Counted from the first letter of the stretch, positions 26,101-36,068 are shown. The stretch is 64,000 bases of DNA from Trichococcus palustris (GCF_900114465.1 NZ_FOTD01000003.1:124001-188000), one strand, 5' to 3'. The notes: generated from the letters alone by a model not told the origin. A program made the numbers and translations.

Positions 26101-26967
26101 ATGGTTCAAATTGGAGAAATTCTGAAGGAAGCTAGAATCTCTAAGGGTTACACGTTGGATGACTTACAGCAAACGACCAAAATCCAAAAGCGATATTTGA
26201 TTGCTATTGAAGAAGGCAATTTTGACATTATGCCGGGCAACTTTTATGTGCGGGCATTCATAAAACAGTATGCCGATACAGTCGGTTTAGACGGGGATCG
26301 GTTGCTGGAAGAACATTCGAGCGTGCTGCCTGAAATACATATGAACAAAGTGGAAGAGACGCCATCTTTTGCGCCAAGCCGTACGAATTTGAAAAAAGCA
26401 GCCAGGAAAACAAATTTTGATTACAGCGAGACCATGCAACATAATATGCCGACTATCCTTTTGGGTGTGTTGGTCGTGGCGATTGTCGCCGTTATTTGGA
26501 ATGCTACCCTGAATCAAGGGAATGAGAATACCCAAATTGATGTCGCGTCAAATGTGAGTCAAACGGTGAGCATGTCCCAAAGTACCAGCGAAAGCGCAAC
26601 GGCAGAGCCGAGTGCGGTTGTCGAAAAAAAACCACAAACCATTGCACTGGTGTCTTCGGATGGCGAAACCGCGCAATACAACGTCGGAAATATGAAGTTT
26701 CCGGCTAAATTTACGGTTTCAGCCAATGAGATGGGCGATGCCTGGATCAGCATCAGCGTAAATGGGATTGTACAAAATTCAGGTATCGTTGCCAGCGGGA
26801 AATCCTTCAGCGTCGATTTGCCGCAAAATGCTACGGAAATTGAAGTGGTATCTGGGTATCTGCCTGCTACGGTCATTGACTTGAATGGAACGGTTGTTAC
26901 GATGCCGGAAAATTATCAAGCAGTTACGACGCAGACATTGCTATTCAGTATTAAAAATGCAGAGTAA
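26101..26967 (+). CDS. rodZ: RodZ-like HTH membrane protein (YmfM)
   Basis: A 288-residue bitopic protein. An N-terminal HTH domain (about 5-75, IGEILKEARISKGYTLDDLQ) is followed by a basic stretch, one transmembrane helix (about 115-135) and an extracytoplasmic Ser/Thr-rich linker. A C-terminal beta domain of DUF4115 type follows (about 180-285). This is the RodZ layout; RodZ links the MreB elongation machinery to the membrane. I use ATG 26101, preceded by AGGTGATG. pgsA follows after 31 bases, the usual Firmicutes order. Confidence 0.87.
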   Translation: MVQIGEILKEARISKGYTLDDLQQTTKIQKRYLIAIEEGNFDIMPGNFYVRAFIKQYADTVGLDGDRLLEEHSSVLPEIHMNKVEETPSFAPSRTNLKKAARKTNFDYSETMQHNMPTILLGVLVVAIVAVIWNATLNQGNENTQIDVASNVSQTVSMSQSTSESATAEPSAVVEKKPQTIALVSSDGETAQYNVGNMKFPAKFTVSANEMGDAWISISVNGIVQNSGIVASGKSFSVDLPQNATEIEVVSGYLPATVIDLNGTVVTMPENYQAVTTQTLLFSIKNAE

Positions 26968-26998
26968 GTCAGATGCAAATAGAAGGGGCAATATTAAA

Positions 26999-27577
26999 TT
27001 GAATTTACCTAATAAATTGACGGTTTTACGAATCTTCATGATTCCTTTGTTTTTGATTGTAACGGTGATCCCTTTTGGATGGGGCACTTTGTCTCTGGCA
27101 GGTTCAGAGATTGCAATCACCCAATTAGTCGGGGCCATCATCTTTGCCATTGCAAGTTTTACGGATTGGTTGGATGGCCAAATCGCGAGGAGAGATGGCT
27201 TAGTGACTAATTTCGGAAAATTCGCTGATCCCTTAGCGGATAAAATGTTGGTTGCGACAGCCTTCATTGTTTTAGTCGGGCAAGGACTGGTGCCTTCTTG
27301 GATTGTCAGCGTCATTATCAGCCGTGAATTGGCTGTCACGGGGTTACGACTTCTGTTGGTCAAGGAAGGGGAAGTGATGGCGGCAGCGTGGCCAGGGAAA
27401 ATTAAGACGGCCACACAAATGGTAGCCATTATCTTATTGTTCATCGATAATTTTCCGTTCCAAGCGACGGGCATACCGGTCGATGATATCATGGTCTATA
27501 TCTGTTTGATTTTTACCATCTATTCCGGAGTGGACTATTTTGTTAAAAACAAACATGTTTTTGTAGGGTCTATGTAG
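26999..27577 (+). CDS. pgsA: CDP-diacylglycerol-glycerol-3-phosphate 3-phosphatidyltransferase
   Basis: This 192-residue integral membrane enzyme makes phosphatidylglycerol phosphate, the committed step to phosphatidylglycerol and cardiolipin and the source of lipoteichoic acid headgroups. The CDP-alcohol phosphotransferase signature D-G-x2-A-R-x8-G-x3-D-x3-D is complete in DGQIARRDGLVTNFGKFADP plus LADK. I start at TTG 26999 because AGAAGGGG precedes it and the protein then begins MNLPNKLTVLRI as in relatives. A structured terminator region separates it from cinA. Confidence 0.93.
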   Translation: MNLPNKLTVLRIFMIPLFLIVTVIPFGWGTLSLAGSEIAITQLVGAIIFAIASFTDWLDGQIARRDGLVTNFGKFADPLADKMLVATAFIVLVGQGLVPSWIVSVIISRELAVTGLRLLLVKEGEVMAAAWPGKIKTATQMVAIILLFIDNFPFQATGIPVDDIMVYICLIFTIYSGVDYFVKNKHVFVGSM

Positions 27578-27585
27578 TTTTTTTG

Positions 27586-27676
27586 ATGAAGAAGAAAGGC
27601 GGAAAGTGCCCAGCGCTTTCCAATGCAAAAGAGTGGGGAACATTCTTTTGTTCATTGCCTTCTTCTTTTTTTTTTT
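27586..27676 (+). terminator. Compound terminator hairpin between pgsA and cinA
   Basis: GAAGAAGAAAGGC at 27586 pairs with GCCTTCTTCTTTTTT ending near 27676. Two inner hairpins are enclosed: GGAAAG...CTTTCC and CAAAAGA...TCTTTTG. A long T run follows. It is larger than a plain terminator. Confidence 0.7.
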
Positions 27677-27729
27677 CATAAAAAATGGCATTCAGATGCA
27701 ATGCATATATTATAGAGGTGAGGGATATT

Positions 27730-28977
27730 ATGAACGCAGAAATAATTTCGGTCGGAACGGAATTGCTGATGGGGCAGATCGTCAACTCTGATGCGGCGTT
27801 TATCGCCAAAGAACTGACCGGTTTGGGGATTGATGCATATTTTCAGACCGTCGTCGGCGATAACGCCAATAAGCTTAAAGAAGTGATCAAAATTGCCGAA
27901 TCCAGGAGCAACTTGTTGATTTTTACCGGCGGATTGGGCCCGACGCAAGATGACATCACCAAGCAGACCGTTGCGGAATACTTGGGCGAGCGATTGGTGA
28001 TTCAGGAAGAAGGGTTGGAGCATATCCGCCAATGGTTCTCTAAATCGGGTCGGATCATGACCAAGAACAACGAAAGGCAAGCATTGATTTTTGAGAATGG
28101 GGTTGTATTCAAAAACATCAACGGCCAAGCTTTGGGAACCTTTATAGAAAAAAACGGGAAAGGGTATCTTCTTTTGCCGGGACCACCGAAAGAATTGGAG
28201 ACCATGTTCGTGCATTTTGTAAGGCCGTTTCTTTCTGCCAATTATGAGCATAAGCAAATCATCCTCTCGAAAACGTTGCGCTTTTTCGGGATAGGGGAAT
28301 CAACTTTGACGACACTGTTGGAAGACCTGATCGAAAATCAAACCAATCCTACGATTGCTCCTTATGCGGGCAAATATGAAGTGACCTTGCGGGTTACCGC
28401 GAACGCCGCTTCGCAGGGAGAATGCGAAGCGCTGGTGCGAGCGAAAACAGATGAAATATTAGCGTTGGCAGGGGAATACTATTACGGTGAGGGCAGCGAG
28501 AACAGCCTTGTTCAAGTGGTGGGCGATCTTTTGCTGACAAAAAAGGTATCCATCAGTGCAGCGGAAAGCTTGACTGGAGGACTTTTTCAGGCGGAATTGG
28601 TAAAAGTGCCGGGTATCAGTGAAGTATTCGCCGGCGGTATCGTCTCTTATCAAGAGGACATCAAACGGAGGGTTTTGGGTGTTCCGGATGAGGTGTTAAA
28701 AGGCTTTGGCATGGTCAGCCCGGAATGTGCCAAAGCGATGGCGGACCACGCTCGCAGCGTATTCGAAACGGATTTGGCCATTTCGTTCACCGGTGCAGCT
28801 GGCCCGGATCCATTGGAAAATCATCCCGCAGGTACTGTCTGGATAGGCTTGAGCCGAAAGGGCGAAGAAACGATTGCAAAAGAATTCCATTTTTCCCGAA
28901 ACCGGTTGGGGAACAGGGAACAGGCGGTCATGCAAGGATTCGATATGACCCGCAGAGCTCTGCTCAGTGAAGGTTAG
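27730..28977 (+). CDS. cinA: CinA, competence/damage-inducible protein with NMN amidase domain
   Basis: A 415-residue protein with an N-terminal MoCF-like/COG1058 domain (about 1-250; AEIISVGTELLMGQIVNSD, FTGGLGPTQDD) and a C-terminal nicotinamide-nucleotide amidase domain (about 260-410; SAAESLTGG, VSYQEDIKRRVLGV). It acts in pyridine nucleotide salvage, and in competent Firmicutes it is cotranscribed with recA. ATG 27730 follows GAGGTGAGGG. RecA starts 113 bases downstream behind an SOS box. Confidence 0.94.
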   Translation: MNAEIISVGTELLMGQIVNSDAAFIAKELTGLGIDAYFQTVVGDNANKLKEVIKIAESRSNLLIFTGGLGPTQDDITKQTVAEYLGERLVIQEEGLEHIRQWFSKSGRIMTKNNERQALIFENGVVFKNINGQALGTFIEKNGKGYLLLPGPPKELETMFVHFVRPFLSANYEHKQIILSKTLRFFGIGESTLTTLLEDLIENQTNPTIAPYAGKYEVTLRVTANAASQGECEALVRAKTDEILALAGEYYYGEGSENSLVQVVGDLLLTKKVSISAAESLTGGLFQAELVKVPGISEVFAGGIVSYQEDIKRRVLGVPDEVLKGFGMVSPECAKAMADHARSVFETDLAISFTGAAGPDPLENHPAGTVWIGLSRKGEETIAKEFHFSRNRLGNREQAVMQGFDMTRRALLSEG

Positions 28978-28990
28978 GCATAAAACGAAT

Positions 28991-29004
28991 CGAACATCCG
29001 TTCA
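28991..29004. promoter_or_regulatory. LexA/DinR SOS box upstream of recA
   Basis: CGAACATCCGTTCA matches the Gram-positive SOS consensus CGAAC-n4-GTTCG except for the last base. It lies about 90 bases before recA, as expected for DNA-damage control. No lexA gene is in the window. Confidence 0.8.
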
Positions 29005-29090
29005 CTTTATTCTTGCTTTTTGATTCAGAAAAGGATAGTATAACGAGGTAGAGTAAAAGAATGCAAACAGAAGCTTGGAGGAAATAATTA

Positions 29091-30170
29091 ATGGCGAATG
29101 TGAATGATAATAGACAAAAAGCCTTGGATGAGGCGTTGAAAAAAATAGAAAGAAACTACGGTAAAGGGGCGGTCATGAAATTGGGTGAAAAGATCGACAC
29201 CCGCATTTCAACTGTACCGAGCGGTTCATTGGCGCTGGATGTTGCGTTGGGCGTTGGCGGGTACCCTCGCGGAAGAATCATCGAAGTGTACGGACCAGAG
29301 TCTTCCGGTAAAACGACGGTTGCTCTCCACGCTATTGCCGAAGTGCAAAAACAAGGCGGCATCGCTGCATTTATTGATGCCGAGCATGCATTGGATCCGA
29401 AATATGCTGCAGCATTGGGTGTAAACATCGATGAATTGCTGTTGTCTCAACCTGATACGGGCGAACAAGGTCTAGAAATTGCGGACGCTTTGGTTTCATC
29501 CGGTGCCGTCGATATCGTCATCGTCGATTCAGTAGCGGCATTAGTGCCCCGCGCCGAAATTGAAGGCGAGATGGGTGATTCCCACATGGGTTTGCAAGCA
29601 CGTTTGATGTCCCAAGCTTTGCGTAAATTATCCGGCTCCATCAACAAGACGAAAACAATCGTCATCTTCATCAACCAAGTCCGCGAAAAAATCGGCATCA
29701 TGTTTGGTAACCCGGAAACAACTCCAGGGGGAAGAGCGCTTAAATTCTATGCGACCATCCGTCTGGAAGTAAGAAGAGCGGAACAAATCAAAAGCGGTAC
29801 GGACGTCATGGGGAACCGCACAAAAATAAAAGTCGTGAAAAATAAAGTTGCCCCTCCATTTAAAGTTGCCGAAGTGGACATCATGTACGGCGAAGGCATC
29901 TCGCAAGTCGGGGAACTGGTCGATATGGCTTCAGAACGTGATATCGTCAATAAAAGCGGCGCATGGTACTCCTATAAAGGGGAAAGAATCGGCCAAGGAC
30001 GCGAAAATGCCAAACAATTCCTGCGCGACCATCCTGAAATGCGCGCCGAAATCGAACAATTGGTCCGCAACGAATATGGAATCGGCGAACACGTGGCGGT
30101 AGATGAGAAAGCAAAACCATTGAAACCTGAAGATCTGCTGGAAGGATCCATCGACTTGCTGGACGAATAA
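29091..30170 (+). CDS. recA: Recombinase RecA
   Basis: This 359-residue strand-exchange ATPase drives homologous recombination and stimulates LexA self-cleavage. Walker A GPESSGKT is at 68-75, followed by the [11 protein letters not shown] and [20 protein letters not shown] regions. The L2/MAW segments ([27 protein letters not shown] in part) are complete, and an acidic C-terminal tail ends in LLDE. Length is normal and no intein is present. GGAGG precedes the ATG. An SOS box lies upstream and a terminator downstream. Confidence 0.98.
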   Translation: MANVNDNRQKALDEALKKIERNYGKGAVMKLGEKIDTRISTVPSGSLALDVALGVGGYPRGRIIEVYGPESSGKTTVALHAIAEVQKQGGIAAFIDAEHALDPKYAAALGVNIDELLLSQPDTGEQGLEIADALVSSGAVDIVIVDSVAALVPRAEIEGEMGDSHMGLQARLMSQALRKLSGSINKTKTIVIFINQVREKIGIMFGNPETTPGGRALKFYATIRLEVRRAEQIKSGTDVMGNRTKIKVVKNKVAPPFKVAEVDIMYGEGISQVGELVDMASERDIVNKSGAWYSYKGERIGQGRENAKQFLRDHPEMRAEIEQLVRNEYGIGEHVAVDEKAKPLKPEDLLEGSIDLLDE

Positions 30171-30247
30171 AGATTGAACATGCAGCGTCAGATAAAAACG
30201 CAAGGACCATGCGGCAAGCGAAGCATCTAACGCTGCGATTTTCCTGA

Positions 30248-30293
30248 AATGCACTGAGGTGGGGACATTCATGCCCGCCTCAGTGCATTTTTG
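30248..30293 (+). terminator. Intrinsic terminator after recA
   Basis: AATGCACTGAGG and CCTCAGTGCATT form a perfect 12-base stem followed by TTTTTGC. Confidence 0.9.
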
Positions 30294-30423
30294 CTTTCCT
30301 CTTCCAAAGGAAAATAAAAATGGGGCTAAGTGGACCGGCTTCCGGGTGGAGTGGGTTTAAAGCAGAAGCATGTTGTTTTTGCAACATATATTCATATATT
30401 TTGGAAATGTTACCGTTTTATCG

Positions 30424-30452
30424 TTGACATGTCAGCGGTCTACGTTTAGAAT
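30424..30452 (+). promoter_or_regulatory. Promoter of rny
   Basis: Perfect TTGACA (30424-30429), 17-base spacer and TAGAAT (30447-30452), about 100 bases before the RNase Y start codon. Confidence 0.8.
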
Positions 30453-30551
30453 GAAATTATGTGTATGGTCTGATTTGTACACATTGCAAAATTAATTTTC
30501 ATTCATTAATTTTTTTTAACGACAAAATTAAATAGATACGGAGGTGAAACT

Positions 30552-32111
30552 ATGGATATATGGACTTTAGCCTTCGCTATCATAGCTTTAATTGTTGGTG
30601 TCGTTATCGGATATTTTTATCGAAAATCGAATCACGAAAAAGAATTAGCTGGCGCTAGAAACACCGCTTCTCAAATTCTTGATGATGCTAGAAAAGAAGC
30701 AGAAACCATGAAAAAAGAAGTTATGTTAGAAGCGAAGGATGAGAACCATAAATATCGTTCTGCAATCGAAGAAGAATTACGCGACAGACGGAACGAGGTT
30801 CTTAAACAAGAAAATCGATTAATCCAAAGAGAAGAAAATTTGGATAGGAAAGATGTCAGTTTAGCTAAACGTGAGCAATCTATCGAGTCAAAAGAGGATA
30901 ATCTTGTAAAACGACAAAATGCTTTAGTTTCTGAAGAAAAACGAATCCATACATTGGTAGAAGAACAACAACTTGAGCTGGAAAGAATCGCCACTTTATC
31001 TCGCGATGATGCGAAAAACATCATTATGCACGAGACGGAAAATCAATTGTCGCATGAAATTGCGGTAATGATCAAAGATTCCGACCAAAAAGCAAAGGAT
31101 GAAGCCGATCGCAATGCGAAAAACATCATTCTGCAAGCCATTCAACGAAGTGCAGCCGACTTGGTTTCGGAAGCCACAGTATCGGTTGTTATTTTACCAA
31201 ATGATGACATGAAGGGCCGAATCATCGGCCGTGAAGGAAGAAACATTCGTACTTTAGAAACGTTGACAGGGATTGACCTGATCATTGATGATACCCCTGA
31301 AGCAGTCGTATTGAGCGGATTTGATCCTATCAGAAGAGAAATTGCGAAGATGGCATTGGAAAAACTAATTCAAGATGGTCGTATCCATCCTGCGAGAATT
31401 GAAGAAGCAGTCGAAAAAGCTCGCAAGGACATGGATGAACGCATAAGAGAAATCGGAGAACAAGCCACTTTTGAGGTAGGCATCCATTCTCTTCATCCTG
31501 ATTTGATCAAAATTTTAGGGCGTCTACATTTCCGTACCAGCTATGGACAAAATGTATTGAATCACAGTATCGAAGTCGCTAAACTCTGCGGAGTGATGGC
31601 CGGCGAACTGGGAGAAGACATCAATCTAGCTAAACGTGCCGGATTATTGCATGACATCGGGAAAGCTCTCGATCATGAAATCGAAGGATCCCACGTCGAA
31701 ATCGGTGCAGAGATTGCTCAAAAATATAAAGAAAATCCAGTTGTTATCAATGCGATTGCCTCTCACCATGGTGATGTAGAAGCTAATTCAGTTATTTCTG
31801 TCTTAGTTGCTTCTGCTGATGCTTTGTCTGCAGCTCGTCCGGGCGCAAGAAGTGAGTCACTTGAAAACTACATCCGTCGTTTAGAAAAACTGGAAGGTAT
31901 ATCCAACAGTTTCGAAGGTGTAGCAAGCAGTTTTGCTATTCAAGCGGGTAGAGAAATCCGCGTAATGGTTAAACCCGATCAAATTGACGATTCTCAAGCT
32001 ATACGTGTAGCTCGTGAAATTAGAAAGAAAATCGAAGAAGAATTAGATTATCCGGGACACATCAAAGTTACGGTTATACGCGAAACCAGAGTAATTGAAT
32101 ACGCTAAATAA
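30552..32111 (+). CDS. rny: Ribonuclease Y
   Basis: This 519-residue membrane-bound endoribonuclease initiates mRNA decay. It has an N-terminal transmembrane helix (about 3-24), a long coiled coil rich in E/K/R (about 28-190), a KH domain (about 205-270; [15 protein letters not shown]) and an HD domain with the metal-binding pair H367-D368 in [12 protein letters not shown]. The RBS is GGAGGTG. The codon use is more AT-rich than the surrounding genes, as often in highly expressed or conserved genes. ymdB and ymcA, whose products modulate RNase Y in Bacillus, follow it. Confidence 0.96.
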   Translation: MDIWTLAFAIIALIVGVVIGYFYRKSNHEKELAGARNTASQILDDARKEAETMKKEVMLEAKDENHKYRSAIEEELRDRRNEVLKQENRLIQREENLDRKDVSLAKREQSIESKEDNLVKRQNALVSEEKRIHTLVEEQQLELERIATLSRDDAKNIIMHETENQLSHEIAVMIKDSDQKAKDEADRNAKNIILQAIQRSAADLVSEATVSVVILPNDDMKGRIIGREGRNIRTLETLTGIDLIIDDTPEAVVLSGFDPIRREIAKMALEKLIQDGRIHPARIEEAVEKARKDMDERIREIGEQATFEVGIHSLHPDLIKILGRLHFRTSYGQNVLNHSIEVAKLCGVMAGELGEDINLAKRAGLLHDIGKALDHEIEGSHVEIGAEIAQKYKENPVVINAIASHHGDVEANSVISVLVASADALSAARPGARSESLENYIRRLEKLEGISNSFEGVASSFAIQAGREIRVMVKPDQIDDSQAIRVAREIRKKIEEELDYPGHIKVTVIRETRVIEYAK

Positions 32112-32117
32112 AAGTCA

Positions 32118-32146
32118 AACGGGACATTCACTTGTCCCGTTTTTTA
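32118..32146 (+). terminator. Intrinsic terminator after rny
   Basis: AACGGGACA-TTCAC-TTGTCCCGTT stem with a following T run. Confidence 0.9.
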
Positions 32147-32259
32147 ATTTTTCCGTCCAGGGATCCCGGTCGAATCTTAGGACAGTTGGGCGATTGCCTA
32201 TGCAAATAAAGAAAATATTGTTAATATAGATTGACAAGCAATGAGAGAAGAGGGTAAAA

Positions 32260-33066
32260 ATGAAGGTATTATTTATTGGCGATGTTGTGGGTTCGATAGG
32301 CAGAGAGATGTTGAAGGAGACGTTGCCGCAATTAAAAAAACATTATCGGCCGCAGGTGACGATAGTGAACGGGGAAAACGCCGCAGGCGGCAGAGGGATC
32401 ACCGAGAAAATATATAAAGAATTTCTGCAGAATGGTGTCGATGTCCTGACGATGGGAAATCACACGTGGGACAACCGCGAGATATTCGATTTTATCAAGA
32501 CGGCAAACAAAATGATCCGCCCTGCCAATTTCCCGGAAGGAACGCCGGGAATCGGCTATACCATCATCAAAGTGAACCAATTGAAACTGGCGGTCATGAA
32601 TCTTCAAGGCCGTGTGTTCATGAATACCTTGGATGATCCTTTCAGAAAAGCGGACGAACTGTTGGCAGAAATTGAAAAAGAGACCAATTGCATCTTTGTG
32701 GATTTCCATGCGGAAACGACAAGCGAGAAACAAGCGATGGGTTGGTATTTGGATGGCCGTGTCTCTGCTGTGGTAGGGACGCATACGCATGTGCAGACGA
32801 ACGATGCCCGCATTTTACCGAATGGGACAGGCTATCTGACGGATGCGGGCATGACCGGCCCCTATGACAGCATTCTGGGGGTGGACAGAGACATCATCAT
32901 CCAGAAATTTCTGACGCAATTGCCTGTCCGCCATGAGATTCCGGATAAAGGCAGAAAATTATTATCGGGCTGTTTTTTTGAAATAAATGACCAAACAGGG
33001 AAATGCACGAAAATTGAAAATATTGTCATCAATGATGATCGACCTTTCGGAGGAGGATTCCATTGA
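32260..33066 (+). CDS. ymdB: YmdB family metallophosphoesterase (TIGR00282)
   Basis: A 268-residue calcineurin-like phosphoesterase. Metal-binding motifs are visible: FIGDVVGSIGR at the start, IVNGENAAGGRGIT, TMGNHTWDNREI and a later VVGTHTHVQTND. Bacillus YmdB hydrolyses 2',3'-cyclic AMP and affects RNase Y-dependent transcript levels; this function is by homology. It lies downstream of rny in its own transcriptional segment (a terminator intervenes) and overlaps ymcA by four bases. Confidence 0.93.
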   Translation: MKVLFIGDVVGSIGREMLKETLPQLKKHYRPQVTIVNGENAAGGRGITEKIYKEFLQNGVDVLTMGNHTWDNREIFDFIKTANKMIRPANFPEGTPGIGYTIIKVNQLKLAVMNLQGRVFMNTLDDPFRKADELLAEIEKETNCIFVDFHAETTSEKQAMGWYLDGRVSAVVGTHTHVQTNDARILPNGTGYLTDAGMTGPYDSILGVDRDIIIQKFLTQLPVRHEIPDKGRKLLSGCFFEINDQTGKCTKIENIVINDDRPFGGGFH

Positions 33067-33452
33067 ACGAACAGCAAAATATAAAAGAACCCATCGTCAA
33101 CGAAGAATTGGACAAGATGATCGAGCTGCTCAAAGGGCATGAGACCATCCTGCGCTATCAAAGGATGGAAAAAGTTGTTGCTCAAAACAGCACCCTTGAG
33201 AAATTGGTGGAAGACATCAAAAAGAAACAAAAAGAAGCCGCCGCGTTCGAATATTACGCCAAACCGCTAGCCGCAAAAAAAATTGCTGATGAGTTGGCGG
33301 CGTTAAACAGGCAGTTAAAAGAGAACATCACGGTACAACAATATCGCGATGCGCTATGGGATGCCAATGAAATCCTTGAGAACACCGTCGTCATCATCCA
33401 GAATGAGGTCGATGCAGTCACCAATAAAGAAGATACCGGATCAAATAAGTAA
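33063..33452 (+). CDS. ymcA: YlbF/YmcA (RicA) family protein
   Basis: A 129-residue, almost entirely helical, charged protein of the YlbF/YmcA family. In Bacillus, YmcA (RicA), YlbF and YaaT form the Y-complex that binds iron-sulfur clusters and directs RNase Y maturation of transcripts. This copy has no cysteine at all, so it cannot itself ligate a cluster. The start is TTG, overlapping the ymdB stop, with GGAGGA eight bases upstream. mutS follows 18 bases later, as in the Bacillus ymcA-mutS-mutL neighbourhood. Confidence 0.82.
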   Translation: MNEQQNIKEPIVNEELDKMIELLKGHETILRYQRMEKVVAQNSTLEKLVEDIKKKQKEAAAFEYYAKPLAAKKIADELAALNRQLKENITVQQYRDALWDANEILENTVVIIQNEVDAVTNKEDTGSNK

Positions 33453-33470
33453 TACAGTTGAGGTGAAAGA

Positions 33471-36059
33471 ATGCCACAAAAAACAAAGAACACGCCAATG
33501 ATGGAACAATACTTGGCAATAAAAGAACAATATCCCGACGCCTTTTTATTCTATCGGCTGGGGGATTTTTATGAATTATTCAATGAGGACGCCGTGAAGG
33601 CAGCGAAGATATTGGAAATCACGCTGACGAGCCGCAATAAAAATGCGGATGATCCGATTCTCATGTGCGGGGTTCCCTATCATGCAGCTGCGGATTATAT
33701 CAGGACGCTGGTTGAAGGCGGGTATAAAGTTGCCGTCTGCGAACAGATGGAAGATCCGAAGCTTTCGAAAGGGATGGTGCGGAGAGAAGTCGTGCAGGTC
33801 ATCACCCCCGGCACCTATATCGACGAAAAAGCCAAGGAGAGCAAAGCAAACAACTACCTGGCTGGCATTATCCAGACTGCAGAAAAAGGCTTTTCGTTAG
33901 CCTATTCCGACATCGGAACCGGCGAATTGAAGGTGACCAACCTGGAGAACGAGGATGCAGTCTTCAATGAACTGCAGACTTTGCCGTTTAAAGAGGTCGT
34001 CCTGGAGCCCGAACACTCAGAACGCTTCAAGGAACAGTTGGAGAAAAGGTTCAACATCCTCGTTTCCGTACAGAAAAACAACAGGGACGAGGAAGCCTTC
34101 GCAAGTTTGCTTGCCGACATCCCGGATGAGGATTCGCGGGACGTCCTGTATTTGCTGTTGAGCTATCTTTCCGACACCCAAAAAAGAAGTTTGACCCATC
34201 TGCAGAGAGCTGAAAGCTATGAGACCGATCAGTTTCTGAAGATGGATACCTATGCACGCAGGAACCTGGAATTGACTGCATCCTTGCGCACGCAACAGAA
34301 AAAGGGCAGCCTATTATGGATGCTGGATGAAACGAATACCGCGATGGGAGGCCGCTTATTGAAAAAATGGCTGGAAAAGCCGTTGATCAATCTGACCGAC
34401 ATCTTAAAAAGACAATCAAAAGTGGAATCGTTCCTCAATCATTATTTTGAAAGGATGGATATCAGCGAGGCTTTGACGTCGGTTTACGACTTGGAAAGGC
34501 TTGTTGCCAGAGTCTCTTTAGGAAATGTCAACGGCCGCGATCTGATCCAGTTGAAAACGTCCTTGCTGCAGATTCCCACATTGGTCCAAGCCATCGAATC
34601 AATCGGGGAGCCGGCAGTCTGGGAAGGGACAATCGCCAAACTGCGCTCCATCCCTGAAGTGGTCGAGCTGATCGAAAAAGGGATCTCCGATGATCCGCCG
34701 CTTCAAATCAAAGAGGGCAACATCATCAGGGACGGCTACAACGAGCAGCTTGACCTTTACCGGGATGCCATGAGCAACGGCAAGCGTTGGATTGCCATGC
34801 TGCAGATGGAAGAACGGGAAAAAACGGGCATCAAAACGCTGAAAATCGGATACAATCGCGTTTTTGGCTATTATATCGAGATTACCAAAGCGAATCTTGC
34901 TGCGTTGCCGGAAGGCAGATATGAACGCAAACAGACGCTCTCAAACGCTGAACGCTTCGTAACGCCCGAACTGAAGGAAAAAGAAGCGCTCATTTTGGAG
35001 GCCGAAGAGAAGTCGGTCCAATTGGAGCATGAATTATTTGTAGCCATCAGGGAAGAAATCAAGGGCTACAGCAGACAATTGCAGGCGCTGGCGAAATTGG
35101 TTGCGGAAATCGATGTGCTGCAGTGCTTTGCGCAAGTCAGCGAAGCCTATCATTTCACCAAACCGGCTTTGAGCAATGCGGACCGGAAGCTTTCCATCAA
35201 AGAGGGTCGCCATCCCGTCGTGGAGCGGGTCATCGGGAAAGATAAATTCGTTCCGAACAGCATCTTGATGGGTGAAGACAACACGATTTTGCTGATCACG
35301 GGACCCAACATGTCCGGGAAAAGCACGTTCATGCGCCAAGTCGCCTTGATCGTGATCCTCGCGCAGATGGGCTGTTTTGTTCCGGCGGAGAAGGCAGAGT
35401 TGCCGGTCTTCGATCAAATCTTCACGCGCATCGGGGCGGCGGATGATTTGTATTCCGGGCAAAGCACCTTTATGGTCGAAATGGTCGAGACCAATCAAGC
35501 ACTGCAATTCGCCACCGACAACAGTCTGATTCTATTCGATGAAATCGGGAGAGGGACGGCCACCTACGATGGGATGGCGTTGGCGGAGGCTATTCTGCGC
35601 CATATCCATCGTACCATCAAAGGCAAGACGCTCTTCTCCACGCATTACCATGAACTGACCCAACTGGAAGCCGATTTGGCCGGGACAAGGAACGTCCATG
35701 TCGGGGCAATCGAAAAGGATGGGGAGTTGGTGTTCCTGCATAAACTGATGGATGGGCCGGCCGATAAAAGCTATGGTCTCCACGTAGCCAAGCTGGCGGG
35801 GATGCCGGACAGCTTGATTTCCGAAGCGCAGATCATCTTGAATGGGCTGGAGGAGGAACATCTGCATAATAAAACGGATGATGCTGCGGCAGCCGACAAG
35901 ATGGAACAGTTGGCGCTTTTCCAGGAAAGCTCACTGTCCCCCAATGAAAAACATGTATTGGATGCAGTCGCCAGCCTAGCTTTGGAGGACTGCACGCCGA
36001 TGCAGATGATGAATTTGGTGGACAGCTGGAAAAAATTATTGAAAACGCAAAAAAAGTAG
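33471..36059 (+). CDS. mutS: DNA mismatch repair protein MutS
   Basis: An 862-residue mismatch sensor and ATPase. The N-terminal mismatch-binding motif YRLGDFYELF includes the Phe-x-Glu wedge. The core, lever and clamp domains are followed by the ATPase with Walker A GPNMSGKS at 611-618, DDLYSGQSTFMVEM and LFDEIGRGT. Length is typical. The ATG is preceded by GAGGTGAAAG. mutL follows after nine bases, forming a repair operon with ymdB-ymcA. Confidence 0.97.
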   Translation: MPQKTKNTPMMEQYLAIKEQYPDAFLFYRLGDFYELFNEDAVKAAKILEITLTSRNKNADDPILMCGVPYHAAADYIRTLVEGGYKVAVCEQMEDPKLSKGMVRREVVQVITPGTYIDEKAKESKANNYLAGIIQTAEKGFSLAYSDIGTGELKVTNLENEDAVFNELQTLPFKEVVLEPEHSERFKEQLEKRFNILVSVQKNNRDEEAFASLLADIPDEDSRDVLYLLLSYLSDTQKRSLTHLQRAESYETDQFLKMDTYARRNLELTASLRTQQKKGSLLWMLDETNTAMGGRLLKKWLEKPLINLTDILKRQSKVESFLNHYFERMDISEALTSVYDLERLVARVSLGNVNGRDLIQLKTSLLQIPTLVQAIESIGEPAVWEGTIAKLRSIPEVVELIEKGISDDPPLQIKEGNIIRDGYNEQLDLYRDAMSNGKRWIAMLQMEEREKTGIKTLKIGYNRVFGYYIEITKANLAALPEGRYERKQTLSNAERFVTPELKEKEALILEAEEKSVQLEHELFVAIREEIKGYSRQLQALAKLVAEIDVLQCFAQVSEAYHFTKPALSNADRKLSIKEGRHPVVERVIGKDKFVPNSILMGEDNTILLITGPNMSGKSTFMRQVALIVILAQMGCFVPAEKAELPVFDQIFTRIGAADDLYSGQSTFMVEMVETNQALQFATDNSLILFDEIGRGTATYDGMALAEAILRHIHRTIKGKTLFSTHYHELTQLEADLAGTRNVHVGAIEKDGELVFLHKLMDGPADKSYGLHVAKLAGMPDSLISEAQIILNGLEEEHLHNKTDDAAAADKMEQLALFQESSLSPNEKHVLDAVASLALEDCTPMQMMNLVDSWKKLLKTQKK

Positions 36060-36068
36060 GGGGAAACA

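Larger units (their letters stand above)
30171..30551 (+). other. recA-rny intergenic region: terminator, promoter and leader
   Basis: After the recA terminator the region holds a small hairpin ATGTTG-TTTTTG-CAACAT (30370-30387), then the rny promoter. The predicted rny leader of about 90 bases includes TGTGTA...TACACA (30460-30483). It also has an AT-only stem AATTAAT...ATTAATT followed by eight T residues (30490-30516), which looks like a weak attenuator. No protein gene is evident. Confidence 0.5.
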
